Assembly: GCA_947561715.1 (NCBI GenBank)
Contig: OX387197.1
Coordinates: forward strand, 11,963,001-12,027,000
Reading direction: 5' to 3'
DNA: 64,000 nucleotides
From: Ascidia mentula
Taxonomy: Eukaryota; Chordata; Ascidiacea; Phlebobranchia; Ascidiidae
Position numbers and translations under genes: made by a program. Below are positions 20,257-33,488 of the stretch, piece after piece. Positions within the stretch are counted from its first letter, which is position 1, and each line of letters opens with the position of its first letter. The notes under the pieces were generated by a model that saw only the letters and a list, made by a program, of their open reading frames with translations, ran no database searches and was not told the origin of the DNA.

Positions 20257-21045
20257 TCAGTAAATGGTCCACGTTAAGTGCTTCATTTTGTTCCTTATTC
20301 CCAGCAAATTATTCTCCAAAATAATCTGCGCGCGACTGGTCATACTTGGGCAACCATGAAAGATAAAAACCTCCAAGTTATGACAGGAAGAAACGATTGC
20401 TTCAACAGATATATCGCTTGGTGACGAACAGTTGCTCAAATGAACTTCTTTCAACTTACAATTACAAACTCCATTAGCTAGGCAGAGGACACCAACATCA
20501 GTCACGCTTGTCCCGGACAAATTAATGTTGGTTAAGCAAACTGATTGTGATGCAAGCGCTCTTAAACTGTCATCTCCTATTAAAACACAACCAGATACGT
20601 TTAACTGCCGAAGAAATTTGCAATTTTCCGCCAAAGCAATAATTCCACGGTTTCCTATATTTTCACATCGCCGTAAAAACACAGTGTGGAGATATTTGCA
20701 ACCTTCCGCGCAACAAATAATTCCTTCCGACGTCGGTCCCTTTCGCATACCCTTTGGTGAATTCAAATCTATTTTTAAAAGTCTTTTGCAAGTTCTTGAA
20801 ACACTCAGTAAGGCTTTGTCGCTTACTTCGCACTCGCTTAAATCTAACTCTTGATGAGCAGGATCCAAAAATCGTGGCAGATTTGTGTCGTTTAACAATC
20901 CTCTCTTGCACAGAAGATAAATAACTCGATTTTTTACAACCAATGGAAGGTCTTGCAAATTCGATCCATACAAATAAAAATGATCTGCGACATAGTAAAT
21001 CGAGATATTCGCCAAGGAATGAACTCTTCCGCCAACAAAAGACAT
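20257..21045 (-). CDS. AMN1: AMN1 homologue, leucine-rich repeat protein
   Basis: Single-exon ORF of 262 residues (human 258). It is a repeat protein of the AMN1/F-box-LRR type; yeast Amn1 antagonises the mitotic exit network, while the animal role is little known. Cysteine-containing LRRs run from about residue 60 to the end (LDLSECEVSDKALLSVS, RQLNVSGCVLIGDDSLRALA, INLSGTSVTDVGVLCLA). The C-terminus HLTWTIY matches the family ending VTWTVY. No F-box is obvious. The lack of introns is notable among intron-rich neighbours. Confidence 0.92.
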   Translation of the reverse strand: MSFVGGRVHSLANISIYYVADHFYLYGSNLQDLPLVVKNRVIYLLCKRGLLNDTNLPRFLDPAHQELDLSECEVSDKALLSVSRTCKRLLKIDLNSPKGMRKGPTSEGIICCAEGCKYLHTVFLRRCENIGNRGIIALAENCKFLRQLNVSGCVLIGDDSLRALASQSVCLTNINLSGTSVTDVGVLCLANGVCNCKLKEVHLSNCSSPSDISVEAIVSSCHNLEVFIFHGCPSMTSRAQIILENNLLGIRNKMKHLTWTIY

Positions 21046-21521
21046 GACCAGAACGTGCTAATGTTAAGTTTTGAGTTTCTACAAAATATAAGTCAATTAC
21101 ACGTTTGCACAGTCATTGCAACGTACAAAGTAACAAAACCAATATAACGAAGTAACAAAACATTACAGCAGATGTAGTAAGCATTCTTTTTTGAATCAGT
21201 GATTTGTACGAGTCACATCTTGGGGAAAACAACACATTATAGGTTCGCAAATGCACACACACATATATTAATTTGAATATTCCAAGAACGAAAATACAAA
21301 AAATTGTTTCCGTGCATTAGGAATAGTACGGTTGTCAAAACTAATAAAAGTAGCCTATACCACTATATTTATGCGCACGCCTCAGATTATGTAGAAAATT
21401 GACCCAAGTACATTATACGTAAAAACTTATGTCACGACAAAAGGTTTGTGACATATTTACTTTTAATGCATATAGGTCTATCAACTTCCACGATGTCAGG
21501 CACAACAAAAGGCCAAGTGTT
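21046..21521. other. Spacer between TUBD1 and AMN1
   Basis: 476 bases of AT-rich sequence between two same-strand genes: TUBD1 3' UTR plus AMN1 promoter. No repeat recognised. Confidence 0.5.
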
Positions 21522-22850
21522 CTATTTTTTGAGTTGTTTATAATGACAAATCAAATTTTCCACTGTCGCGAATGCATTTATAAAATCACTTTCTTCGAGG
21601 CCATGCTTATAGTAGTGATGTAGATAAGCCTGCGAACCAAACATGTCCCATGCTCTTGCCACGTAATGATCTAAAGGATTTATACACGACGTACCATTGC
21701 TTAATAATGAAACGCTTTTTTCGTACTTACGGAAAGGTTCTTCAGTTTTCCAGACACTATTTCGCAGTGGCGGATTCATCCAGGCTGGATAAAAGCGACT
21801 GTCTTCAAATTGTGGAAGTTGGTCAAAAGTCGATGCTCCGTGTCCGCGCATAAATATCAACGTCGAAACATATTTTGGGTCAGTTTCTGTTTTTCTGTCC
21901 AACTTTGATAAACTCGCGCGCCAATTCAAACCTTCATCCATGTGATGATCTGTCAACATCATCTGGAACATTCTTTTTACAAGACCATCCCAGTGGAATG
22001 TGTTAAAATCAATCGTCTGCGGCGCCATGTAGGGAACACACTTCACGTCCAGCATTTTATAGTGATTGCTACAAGCCAGGGCGCTTGTCAAGTCCCCTAA
22101 AACATTTATAAACCGAGACCTGGGTTTTGTACTGTGGATATTGGGAAGAAGCACGGAAGCTAATTGGTGCGCTGCAACTATGTTCATGTCGTGGAAGGAT
22201 ACTTGCTTAATTCCAAGCAGTCGGTGACAAATTTCATGCAGTTGGTTGTTATGAAGGAGTATGTTCGCATCCGCCGCACCACATATGTGTTGAAGGGACA
22301 AAATTGCGTTAAAATTTTGAACGGCAACTTCACCACTTGTGTAGGGACACACAACAGGGTTTAACAAAACTGAACGTGGAAAATTGTCCCGAAGCAGACC
22401 GCCGACGAATGATCCCAACCCAGAACCTGTTCCACCAGCTAAGCTCATCAGCAGCACAAAACCGCCAAAGTAGTCGCATTTTTCAACTTCTTTGCGTATT
22501 ACATTCAATATCGCATCTCTACACTTTGGAGCATGCACTCTATAACCGTAAGACCAATTATTACCTGACCCACTTTTCCGCACCAACTGTTGTGATTTAG
22601 CGTACTTCCATTTTTTCTCCGTGGTTGCCTTTAATGCCCAGGACACTGCTTTCGGCTCCATGTCGATCATCACAGATCTAGCTTCATCCTTTCCACTCTC
22701 CGTTTCGTCAAAAAATGTGTTTAATATGTCACAGTTGGAATTATTCAACAGGTTTGCTTGGCCACTCGTAGCTTCCTCGTGAAGCACAGACAAAAGTTCG
22801 TGTCCAATTTGTGTTCCGCACTGTCCCAATTGAAGAGTGATGGTAGCCAT
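21522..22850 (-). CDS. TUBD1: Delta-tubulin
   Basis: Single-exon ORF of 442 residues (human 453). Delta-tubulin is needed for centriole triplet microtubules and basal bodies. The tubulin GTP-binding features are present: LQLGQCGTQIGHELL at the N-terminus and the T4 loop SLAGGTGSGLGSFVGG. Delta-type divergence is seen in the C-terminal half (DHYVARAWDMFGSQAYLHHYYKHGLEESDF) and in the absence of the acidic tail of alpha/beta tubulins. It is 168 bases downstream of CDC16 on the same strand. TTTTGCAG upstream of the ATG could be a cis or trans acceptor. Confidence 0.96.
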   Translation of the reverse strand: MATITLQLGQCGTQIGHELLSVLHEEATSGQANLLNNSNCDILNTFFDETESGKDEARSVMIDMEPKAVSWALKATTEKKWKYAKSQQLVRKSGSGNNWSYGYRVHAPKCRDAILNVIRKEVEKCDYFGGFVLLMSLAGGTGSGLGSFVGGLLRDNFPRSVLLNPVVCPYTSGEVAVQNFNAILSLQHICGAADANILLHNNQLHEICHRLLGIKQVSFHDMNIVAAHQLASVLLPNIHSTKPRSRFINVLGDLTSALACSNHYKMLDVKCVPYMAPQTIDFNTFHWDGLVKRMFQMMLTDHHMDEGLNWRASLSKLDRKTETDPKYVSTLIFMRGHGASTFDQLPQFEDSRFYPAWMNPPLRNSVWKTEEPFRKYEKSVSLLSNGTSCINPLDHYVARAWDMFGSQAYLHHYYKHGLEESDFINAFATVENLICHYKQLKK

Positions 22851-23018
22851 ACCTTTAAAATATCTCTACCTAATCCTAGTAACCCTGCAAAATATCAAAT
22901 ATAGGCGATTTCTATGTAAATTTATGCACTTTTTTACAACGCAAATTCAAACTAATTCGTTGTGACGCCCACAATTGTGTACTTGTAATAAAAAATTCTA
23001 CACAAAGTTTTTACAAGA

Positions 23019-26000
23019 TTATTTGTCCAAAGAATCGTCTAATTCCATGTCGTCGGCTGTGGAAAGTGCAAGATCGCCGCGGAACGACCTGGTTTGCGAA
23101 TCTTTGCTTGTGTCTAGAATTTGTGAGGTGCCCACAGGATGATCTCTCGGTAAACTTTCCTTATTTCCTTGATGTAACATATTATCATCTTCAAGCCACG
23201 CCATTCTGTGACCGTCCAAGCTAGTTTCGATCGCAGAGATTCCAATCGGTCGGGGTGACACAACGTCATCAAACTCACCGACCCCGGATAAGGGAGTGCT
23301 GAGATCCGGTGGCGGAATACGCTCAAATGATTGGACGCTACATGGTGTTAGGCTTTCTTCAGTTTTGTGCGACGAACTTATCCGGAAACCGGTATTAGTG
23401 TTAGGTGATGGAGTGTTTGTGCTATCCCCTGAATCATCACTAAACGTTGGTTGAACGAGAGACTGCGGATGGAGCTGCGCAAACCTTCCTTTTGCATTGT
23501 CATTAGAAAATTCCATCAAAGATTCTGCTGATATAAAATAACTTGGAAAAAAAGCTTAGTTTGTAAAAATTTGGTGTAGTCACCTTCCTGCTTGTAAAAA
23601 GAACTTGATGCAGGGTCATCCATTGAGCAATAGAAAGGGGCATCATTCGTCGCAAACTGCTCAACAACTGCATCAAGTAAACTAGATGTAAATGCATCAT
23701 CTCGTCGTAATCCCAGAGACTAAAAATTTGAAAATATGATAAAAATGTGCCCAACTAACTGAAACATGTGCAAGTGAACATTCCAACATTTACCTTGTGC
23801 AGACATTCAATAGCATCCATATGGTTACCCATAAAACTAAACACATATCCAATGGCTGTATATGTGTCAGCTGATTGTGGAACTAACATCAATGCTTGTT
23901 TATGAAATTCCAGTGATTGTGTGTAGTTTCCTAGTTTTCTGTACAAACACTGGTAAATAAGCATTCACAATTCACATACAGTATAAATCACATCCAATTT
24001 GGAGTGTAAGAACAACATTATTACCCTGATTGGAAAAAAAGGGTGAACATACCTGTGGACATGACCAAGGTTGTTTAGTAGTGGTTCCCATTCTTCAATC
24101 ATTACTTCATCACCAAGTTGTTTAACTTGCTTTAAAGCACTTGTAAAATATTTTAATGCTCTTTGATAACTGGAACAAAAAAACAACGATGTCGCTGAGC
24201 TGTGGCTGAAATATGTCAACATACTTATTGTTTGTGTATGAAGCAACGCCCATTTCATGCAACACATGTGGATCATCAGGACAAATATCAAGAGCAGTTG
24301 AAAAAAATTTTTCTGCTAGTTTTGTGTTGTTGGTGACGCTATACTCCAGTCCAATGTAGAGAAATGGAAGATGACAACTAAACAATTTTACCTGTCTAAA
24401 CACTGCACAAATGTAAGTCATAAATCCTACCCTTTCATAAGTTGTGATGCTGTAAAATATGCAGCCATTGCTTGGTCATGTTCATTTTCAGCGGCAAATG
24501 AATGACCATATGCCAACCATGCTGGGCCATACATCTAATAAAGTTTTAAAAATAAGTATTACATAACTGACACAAATTGTACAAATTTCTCTTGTGAACC
24601 TTGTCAAGTAAAGTGGTTTTAAGAAGGTACCTTCTTGCTAGATCTTGTTTTCTTTGTAAAAGATAGTAACACCCAACAGCATACCAAGATATCTTCAGAA
24701 CAAAATGAAATTAACATAAAATATTGGAAAAAGTTATGTCACTCACTTGAAGCTCTGGATAACTTCCAACCAATCTATGAGCCAAATAAAAAAGTTTATT
24801 TGGCTCACGCAATTCAACAAGGAGGGCAATATGTACTGTTAAGCAACTGCTATGAAAAGGATCCATTTTCAAAATCCTACAACATGTTTAAAATATTTCA
24901 ACATAGAAAAGACAAAGCAATAAATAAAAATATAAGTATATACAATACTTTTGTGAAATTGCATAGCTTGTTTGAAAATCACAGTTGTAATAATGTCGTT
25001 CAGCCCAACTGGTTGCAACATCCAGGTTGTCTTGAAATCCTTTCATGCTCTCAGGAATAATGAATTGACCCGGTTTATTGTACTACAGACAAACAAATGA
25101 AATGTGTATATTTGAATAAGCAGGCAGCTGCTATTTAGTGGGGAAACCTTCTTCAGTTTAATGTTATACAAAAATTCAACAAGCTTTTCATCCTCCGTGG
25201 TCTTGCACTGTTTGTGGAAAGGAAGCGAGTTAATGAGATCCTGTTCTTCATCAGCACGTAACATTTGGTGACCAATGAGGTGTTCAAAAGCTTCATAACA
25301 AAATACATCAGTCTTCAAGGCATCCTGTATAAATTTGTGTTATATCACATCTATTTTCTGCAATCTTTAGCTACATTAAATACCTTATAACAATCTGCTG
25401 CAATTTCTCTGATATCCATTGCCTCATATATGTCACCTTTTAGTAAGTGTATGGAAGCAATCATATCCTAAGCAATATTTAAAGAAAAATATTTTGAATT
25501 TTGTACAAAAAAATCAATTGTAACCTTGTCATCAGGTATCCCATCAATTTTGTCAGGATCTAAAGGCATACTTTTTGACAAGCCACTGGTGTGTTCATTA
25601 GGCTGCAAATCCAAAAGATCCAAAGCAATCTGCCAAGCTTTGCTAGATGCATAACATTTTGCAGCCAAATACCTAAAAGTAAAAATAACTATGAAATAGA
25701 ACATGTTTTTCATTGTGCAATAATTTACCTAAACGCATATTGTCTTAAATGTAGCTTTTTTCTTGTTATTAGAAGTGCTGCTCTTTCATACTGTCTCAAG
25801 AAGTACATGCACTGAGTAAGTCGATACACATCCGAAGCATGAACTGTCCAGGTAGTACATGTAATGCTATTGGGTTAAAATTATCTTTACAACATACTCA
25901 CAATTCGACAAAGATGCTGCCTTGTCTGCCCAAAATAATGCGGATTCATATTGATGCTGAAACATAATTTATATCTTGTTTGTATTTACATGTACAAATT

Positions 26001-26085
26001 ATATTCACACATGTACGGTAAATAGTACCTTATCAATATATTTAACCACAACGGCACGAATCCTTCCTAGCTGTGTCTCCTCCAT
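23019..26085 (-). CDS. CDC16: Anaphase-promoting complex subunit 6
   Basis: Fifteen exons: 26085-26029, 25956-25902, 25843-25729, 25672-25525, 25467-25384, 25324-25148, 25082-24949, 24876-24747, 24692-24600, 24534-24431, 24377-24225, 24169-24053, 23938-23794, 23719-23584 and 23527-23019, for 718 residues (human about 620). It is a TPR scaffold of the APC/C ubiquitin ligase. Family blocks include ESALFWADKAASLS, WAERHYYNCDF, SWYAVGCYYLL, LYIGLEYSVTNNTKLAEKFF, HEMGVASY, EWEPLLNNLGHVHRKLGNY, AIGYVFSFMGN and LGLRRDDAF. The C-terminal tail (about 170 residues, Ser/Asp-rich) is longer than in human. The last exon has tandem NAGNAG acceptors (start 23527 or 23524), so one Ala may be optional. Confidence 0.96.
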
Positions 26086-26794
26086 ACTTGAATTTGAAAA
26101 CATGATACTTCCAATTATATACCTTTTACGTCAAACCGCGCGTATTTTAAATGCTGCGACTGAAATATAAAACACAAATTTGAGGGGGTAATTGTAAATG
26201 TACCCACAAGTTTGCATTTTTACCAAAGAAAAAAATTTATGTTTGGGAACAGTTTCCACGTTGTGTAATGCAACAACCACGACTAATTTCGACTTTGTCA
26301 CATTTGTCTTCATTTATTTATCTCTTACCTCTCATCCAATATACTCTTTGTGGGGGTGGAGGGGGGAATTCCCAACAATGAAAATAGTGTGTCATGAACG
26401 ATGAATAAAAACGAATGCTGTAATAAGCATATTATATGGTAAACTGGTGATCAAAATACTCAACATTACATGGCGTGTAGGGTTGTGGATGCTGGTTTGC
26501 CATGTTTCTACCCCAAATAAAACACAAATTAGGTTTAAATGTCTTAAGGAATGATAAAAAGAACTGTTGCAGTTGATACATGCCCTAATAAAGGAATTTA
26601 CCACATGGCTGCTTTGCTTATTCAAAATGAAACACATGCACATACAAGTACAGATTAATCACCATTGTTAACACAATAGGCATCCTCATAATACTACATA
26701 TCCGCCAGATTGGAAAAAAGCTATCTGTTTTGTTTAAGTGTGTCTTGTTGTTACAGCCATAACTACATATTTGTAGATTTATATTAAGTAAAAA
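26086..26794. other. Bidirectional promoter region of CDC16 and LAP3
   Basis: About 700 bases between divergent start codons. No repeat or extra ORF that I can support. Confidence 0.5.
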
Positions 26795-29055
<2,261 letters not shown>

Positions 29056-29224
29056 CAACTATTTGGATACTACAACAATGTGTACGTTTTAGGCAAATAT
29101 TATTGCAATATGAGGAAAATCTAGTTTGGCCATGAAATTTTGCAATACAAAGATTAGAAAGCACCAGTAAAGATTTACACGCAAGTACGTTCAGGTAAAA
29201 ACAAGTGTAATAACATGCAAACTC

Positions 29225-32200
29225 TTATGCATCCAAACCAGCAGCAGCTCTAAAAACTAAAAATATCAATGCACTTAACCCACCACTGATAGGCACTGTT
29301 ATGAACCAGGCAACAACAATGTTTCGAAATATTTTCCAGTCCACTGCTTCCCTTGATCTAACCCATCCAACAGCCACAACAGCACCAACCTGCAATATGA
29401 GTTTATTAATTTCAATGTTTTCCCTAGAAAAAAGTTCATAAAAACAAACTTTGCAGTGTGTGGTGGAAACTGGAAGACCACTATTTGAAGCTGCTAGAAC
29501 GGTAATGGCACTCATTAGCTCAATCGCAAAACCTCTAAAATTCAAATAAAATGAAAATGGTATACATTTTTTCAACTAAAATGGTCATACCTAGATGGTG
29601 TAAGGTTTGTTAAATCCTTTCCCATAGTTTTTATTACCCTTCTACCCCAAACCCAAAGGCCACAGCAAATTCCAATACCACCATAAAACAAGATAAGTAA
29701 AGGTGTATATGACTTTTGATGCACTGTTCCTTCCTGGTATATTATCCATATTGCAATTAATGGACCGATGGCATTGCTGTGGTTTTTTACAAAGGAAAAT
29801 AAGTTAATAAAAAGTCTTTAAACTTAAGGAAAATAACACACCTCACATCATTGCCACCATGGGCAAATGCACCAAAACAGGCAGTTAATATTTGCAAAAA
29901 ACTGAATATTTTTCTAATTTCCATTCTACCTTCCTGGGCCTAAATAATTGTTCAATATTAGGGTCAATATATTAAATAAAGTCCAGTTATTGAACCTCCA
30001 TAATATCATCTTTTGTCATTTCTTTCGGTTTCTCAGTTTCATCTTCATTTCCAATCTGCAAAATAAAGGACGCATATTGGTATTTCTATGAAAATTAGTT
30101 TTGGTGCTGGGAAATGCCCAACGTGTAGACCTGTGTCACAATGCAAAGTCATGCATCAGCAAGCAAAGCAGTAACGCAATTAAGTTAAATTAACGGTTGA
30201 ATGAGCACACATGTGCGTGCTGTTGTCATGGCGAATTTTAGGGTGTTTGGGGCAGTTTTAGTGGGGTTTTGGGCTATTTTAATGAGGTAGTTACTTGATG
30301 GTGGGTGCTGCTGAAAATTATGGTGAAAATGGAGCAAAAAATTCAGGCTGTATTTGTGGAAAAATGAATCGTTTAAGTGTCCAATCATTTTTGATTCTAT
30401 GAAAGATTCATCTCATAACTACAAATTTTGATCAAAATTAGTGTGTGAAAAAATGGTTTAGCCGCCCCCCTAGGGTCATTTGCCACCCTGGTTACTAAAT
30501 TTTATTTTCTTGCACTTCCATGCATAATTCAGTGAGGTTTTGTGGCAGAACAAACATCATCAACTGTGCAAATTTTTAACAAGCACTGGATAGAGAATGA
30601 AAAAATGGAAGCTTTTTTGTCTGTTGCCAAAGGTTCGGTGCAAGAGCCAGTCTTTCTCAAAATAGAGTACAAAAGGTGTGTGAAAAAATGGTTTAGCCGC
30701 CCCCCTAGGGTCATTTGCCACCCTGGTTACTCAGTATTTTGGTAAAACAAGCAACAAAAAATGAAACCTAATTTTGCAGAAAATTGAATCGTTTAACTGC
30801 CCACTCATTTGCGTTTTTGTGTAAGTCCCAACTCTTCTCCATGCAATGGCATCAAAGTTAGTTGCTGAAAAAGTACCTAGGCAACCCTCCAGGGCTGGTT
30901 ATGACCCCCCCTGTTAGTGATATGATCTTCCAGGAGGCGTAACAAGTCCTTGCTCTGTACAGTTTCATCCAGGAGCAGCAATTTTTTTTTTAACCTTGAA
31001 GAATATTAGGTCCCTATGTAAGTCACAAGACCCATCAACGGTTGTTGGGAAACAAGTGAAAAAGTCACCAGGTGCATTATTGCAGAGGGCCTTGAAAACA
31101 GAATTTGCCCAATTTAATACCCATATAGGTCCTAAAGCAGCCTGTAGTTAGCCACATGAACTGCAATGTTAAGTTTAAATCAAGTTTTGCCTTAATTGCA
31201 ATGATGTCTTGTTGTGCTGTGGACAGACGACGAAAGCCTTCTTCTATTGCGCCACTATATATATTTGAATAAGTAGATGGAAGATGTTCTGATGACTGAA
31301 CTTCCTCCATCATCTTGAGGTACAAAATTTTGGAAAAATATTAATATAGGCCTATTATGCTAAATGTGTTCAAATACCAATCCTTCTTCATCACTATCTT
31401 CAAATGGTTCAACAAGCTTGGAAGCGGAAGCCCACACTGATGGTGACAAATGCTCTACTTCCAACCCACTTCCTTGACTTCCTTCTTTCTATTAATAATT
31501 ACTTTGCCGGTTTGGAAAACACAGTTTTAAACATTTAAAATTACAAACAAAGGATTACATTGTCGGTTGGGTCACATGAAGTAGATCTCTTTCTTTGAAT
31601 TGTAATCATTTTTCTCTGTCTGTTTATAAACACTTCATAGATATCAGCGTCCGATTTTTCAGTGAGTGTAACCATTGCTGGCTCAGAAAAGTTCCTTCTT
31701 ATTTCATCTTTAATGTCAACTATTGATTGGGTAGGAACAGATGTCTACACACAAAAAATACTTTACAAGTTTTATATTAAGTTGTACATTTTGCCTCACC
31801 TTCATGACACCTTTTTCAAGTTGCAGTAAAGGAGGAATCCGGACAGAGCTGTGGCTTTCTTGTCCAACAGACTTTGAGCGTTTAGAAAAATTTCGCCTCA
31901 GGTGTTTTGCTTCCTAAAGGTGTAAAATATAACAGCTGCAAAGTAGATAGCATGAAACACAAGATTTTAAATTTATGACTCACTTCAATAGTCCTGGGTG
32001 ATGTTACCTGGTCTGAATGTAATCGTACACGCTTAACTGGCTTGTCCAATTCTTTTTATCATAAGAACTTTTTTAATGACTGATTAAATTATAAGATGTT
32101 TTGGTGATTTACCACTTGGCATCTTTTCTTCGTTGTGCCTATTTTCATTTAATGCATCAAAACTTCCATTAGGCGAGTCCTTTTCTGCTATAGACTCCAT

Positions 32201-33488
32201 TACAGTGGGCAAAGTGCATGCTTTTTTATGCCCCGCCAATGGGGGAGTACATTTTTCAACTAGTAACTTCTGGTTGCTAATATCATTTTGTTCAGCTGCA
32301 AAAAATATATGTAGCTGATTATTTTAACTATTTCTATTGAACCCACATTAAATATAACAACCTTTAATTGCAGTTTTCATTTTCTTGACCATGACAAGTT
32401 GAACCAACAGAGCGACACCAAGGCCAACAATAAGAGCTATTATTACATCTACCCAGTGCGACAATTTATCAAGCCCAAGCACTGTAATAAAATTCAATGG
32501 TTTGGCTTGCGGTTGAAACATCAACATTGTTGAGCTTACATGGTGCTCCAGAAAATAAAACAGAAAAGCAGTTTATTGCTATGGTACAACCATACATGAT
32601 GGGCATCGCAATTAATCCTGGCTTTACTGGATCTTTCTGCAACATTTAGAATATCAGTACACTTTAGAAGTGGCTTGCGTTTTTTAAAAAAGAATACCTT
32701 CTGAAAGATCAACTTGCGCAGCATGTAATAAAACACTGCTGCCATTCCACCAGCTAATAATGGAGAACAAAACCATGATCCAACTAAAAACATTTGTTAA
32801 TGTAGTGAAATTAGGAAAACTAAAATGCATAGCTATAAATAGTATGTACCAATTAAACCCATTTTCTTCCAATTTACACCTTGAACACCTCTTGCAACCA
32901 AAGAAAATCCAACAGTAGCACCAACTATACTATGGGTTCCAGATACAGGAATTTTAAAAAATGTTGCAATTAACTGCCACAATCCTGAAGCTGAAAGAAA
33001 AAAGTTCTTAACATGTATAAATTTGAAACATTGTGTTGAACCATAAAATGATTTACCACACATTGCACTTATTTCTCCAATCATAAGCAGTGTTTCACTT
33101 CCTGTGTAGATGTTGACATCAATTATTCCTTTTCTAATTGTTGCACCAACTTTAGCACCAAGCAAGATTGCACCCAGTGTTTCAAAAATAGAAGCTAGTA
33201 TACATGCCTTACAGACAATAAAACGATTACATAACTAAGTTAACAAAATGTAAGGTAGTGACTTACCTGTTTCAGCGTTAATGTGCCTGCCCCCACAGTA
33301 GTCCCAAAACTGTTGGCTACATCATTTGCACCAACAGCAAATGCTAACACAAAAGCAACAAAAAATCCAGCTATGAGAATCCACAATACTGATGCTTGCC
33401 AAGCCTCTAGATTAAATTCTGGTGTGGATGTTACCACAGTTGAAACAACAGCAAAGGCACTGCTTAAAAATCCGGTTGTTGCTGACAT
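29225..33488 (-). CDS. SLC20A: Sodium-dependent phosphate transporter, SLC20/PiT family
   Basis: Seventeen exons: 33488-33267, 33207-33057, 32984-32850, 32783-32698, 32636-32540, 32481-32362, 32295-32113, 32051-31984, 31913-31800, 31744-31559, 31488-31378, 31313-31191, 30055-29996, 29939-29842, 29776-29591, 29534-29450 and 29389-29225, for 729 residues (PiT-1/2 about 650-680). It is a plasma-membrane Na/Pi cotransporter. Both inverted PiT signatures are present: [20 protein letters not shown] near the N-terminus and [16 protein letters not shown] in the C-terminal half. Other matches are [45 protein letters not shown] and [11 protein letters not shown]. The long hydrophilic loop (exons 6-13) is poorly conserved. 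Exon 12 ends in frame only with a GC donor (AAG|GCAAAA). Intron 12 holds the LAP3 exon copy. Confidence 0.95.
30441..30731 (+). repeat. 56-base direct repeats flanking a 185-base copy of LAP3 exon 5
   Basis: Direct repeats at 30441-30496 and 30676-30731 are identical (start GTGTGTGAAAAAATGG, end CACCCTGGTTACT). Between and slightly overlapping them, 30496-30680 is identical by eye, 185 of 185 bases, to 27762-27946 in LAP3: intron end, exon 5 (27815-27941) and the start of the next intron. The overlaps at the joints (T at the left, GTGTG at the right) are microhomologies. Confidence 0.95.
30549..30675 (+). pseudogene. Isolated duplicate of LAP3 exon 5
   Basis: The exon body (127 bases) with intact acceptor GGCAG and donor AG|GTGTG lies antisense inside SLC20 intron 12. 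No other LAP3 exons are near, so it cannot encode a peptidase. It could be spliced only into a plus-strand transcript reading past LAP3. Confidence 0.9.

Larger units (their letters stand above)
30056..31190. repeat. Repeat-rich SLC20 intron with a duplicated LAP3 exon
   Basis: This 1.1 kb intron contains a diverged tandem pair (about 30355-30495 and 30775-30905, sharing TGAATCGTTTAA and a GGTTA-ending tail), 56-base direct repeats and the LAP3 exon 5 copy. GC-rich CCCCCC runs are unlike the rest of the gene. Confidence 0.7.

Noticed and set aside
24635-25060. Plus-strand ORF of 141 codons
   Set aside because: Antisense shadow over CDC16 exons 7-9.
30529-30745. ORFs over the duplicated LAP3 exon
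   Set aside because: They follow from the copied exon frame and its complement; not a gene.
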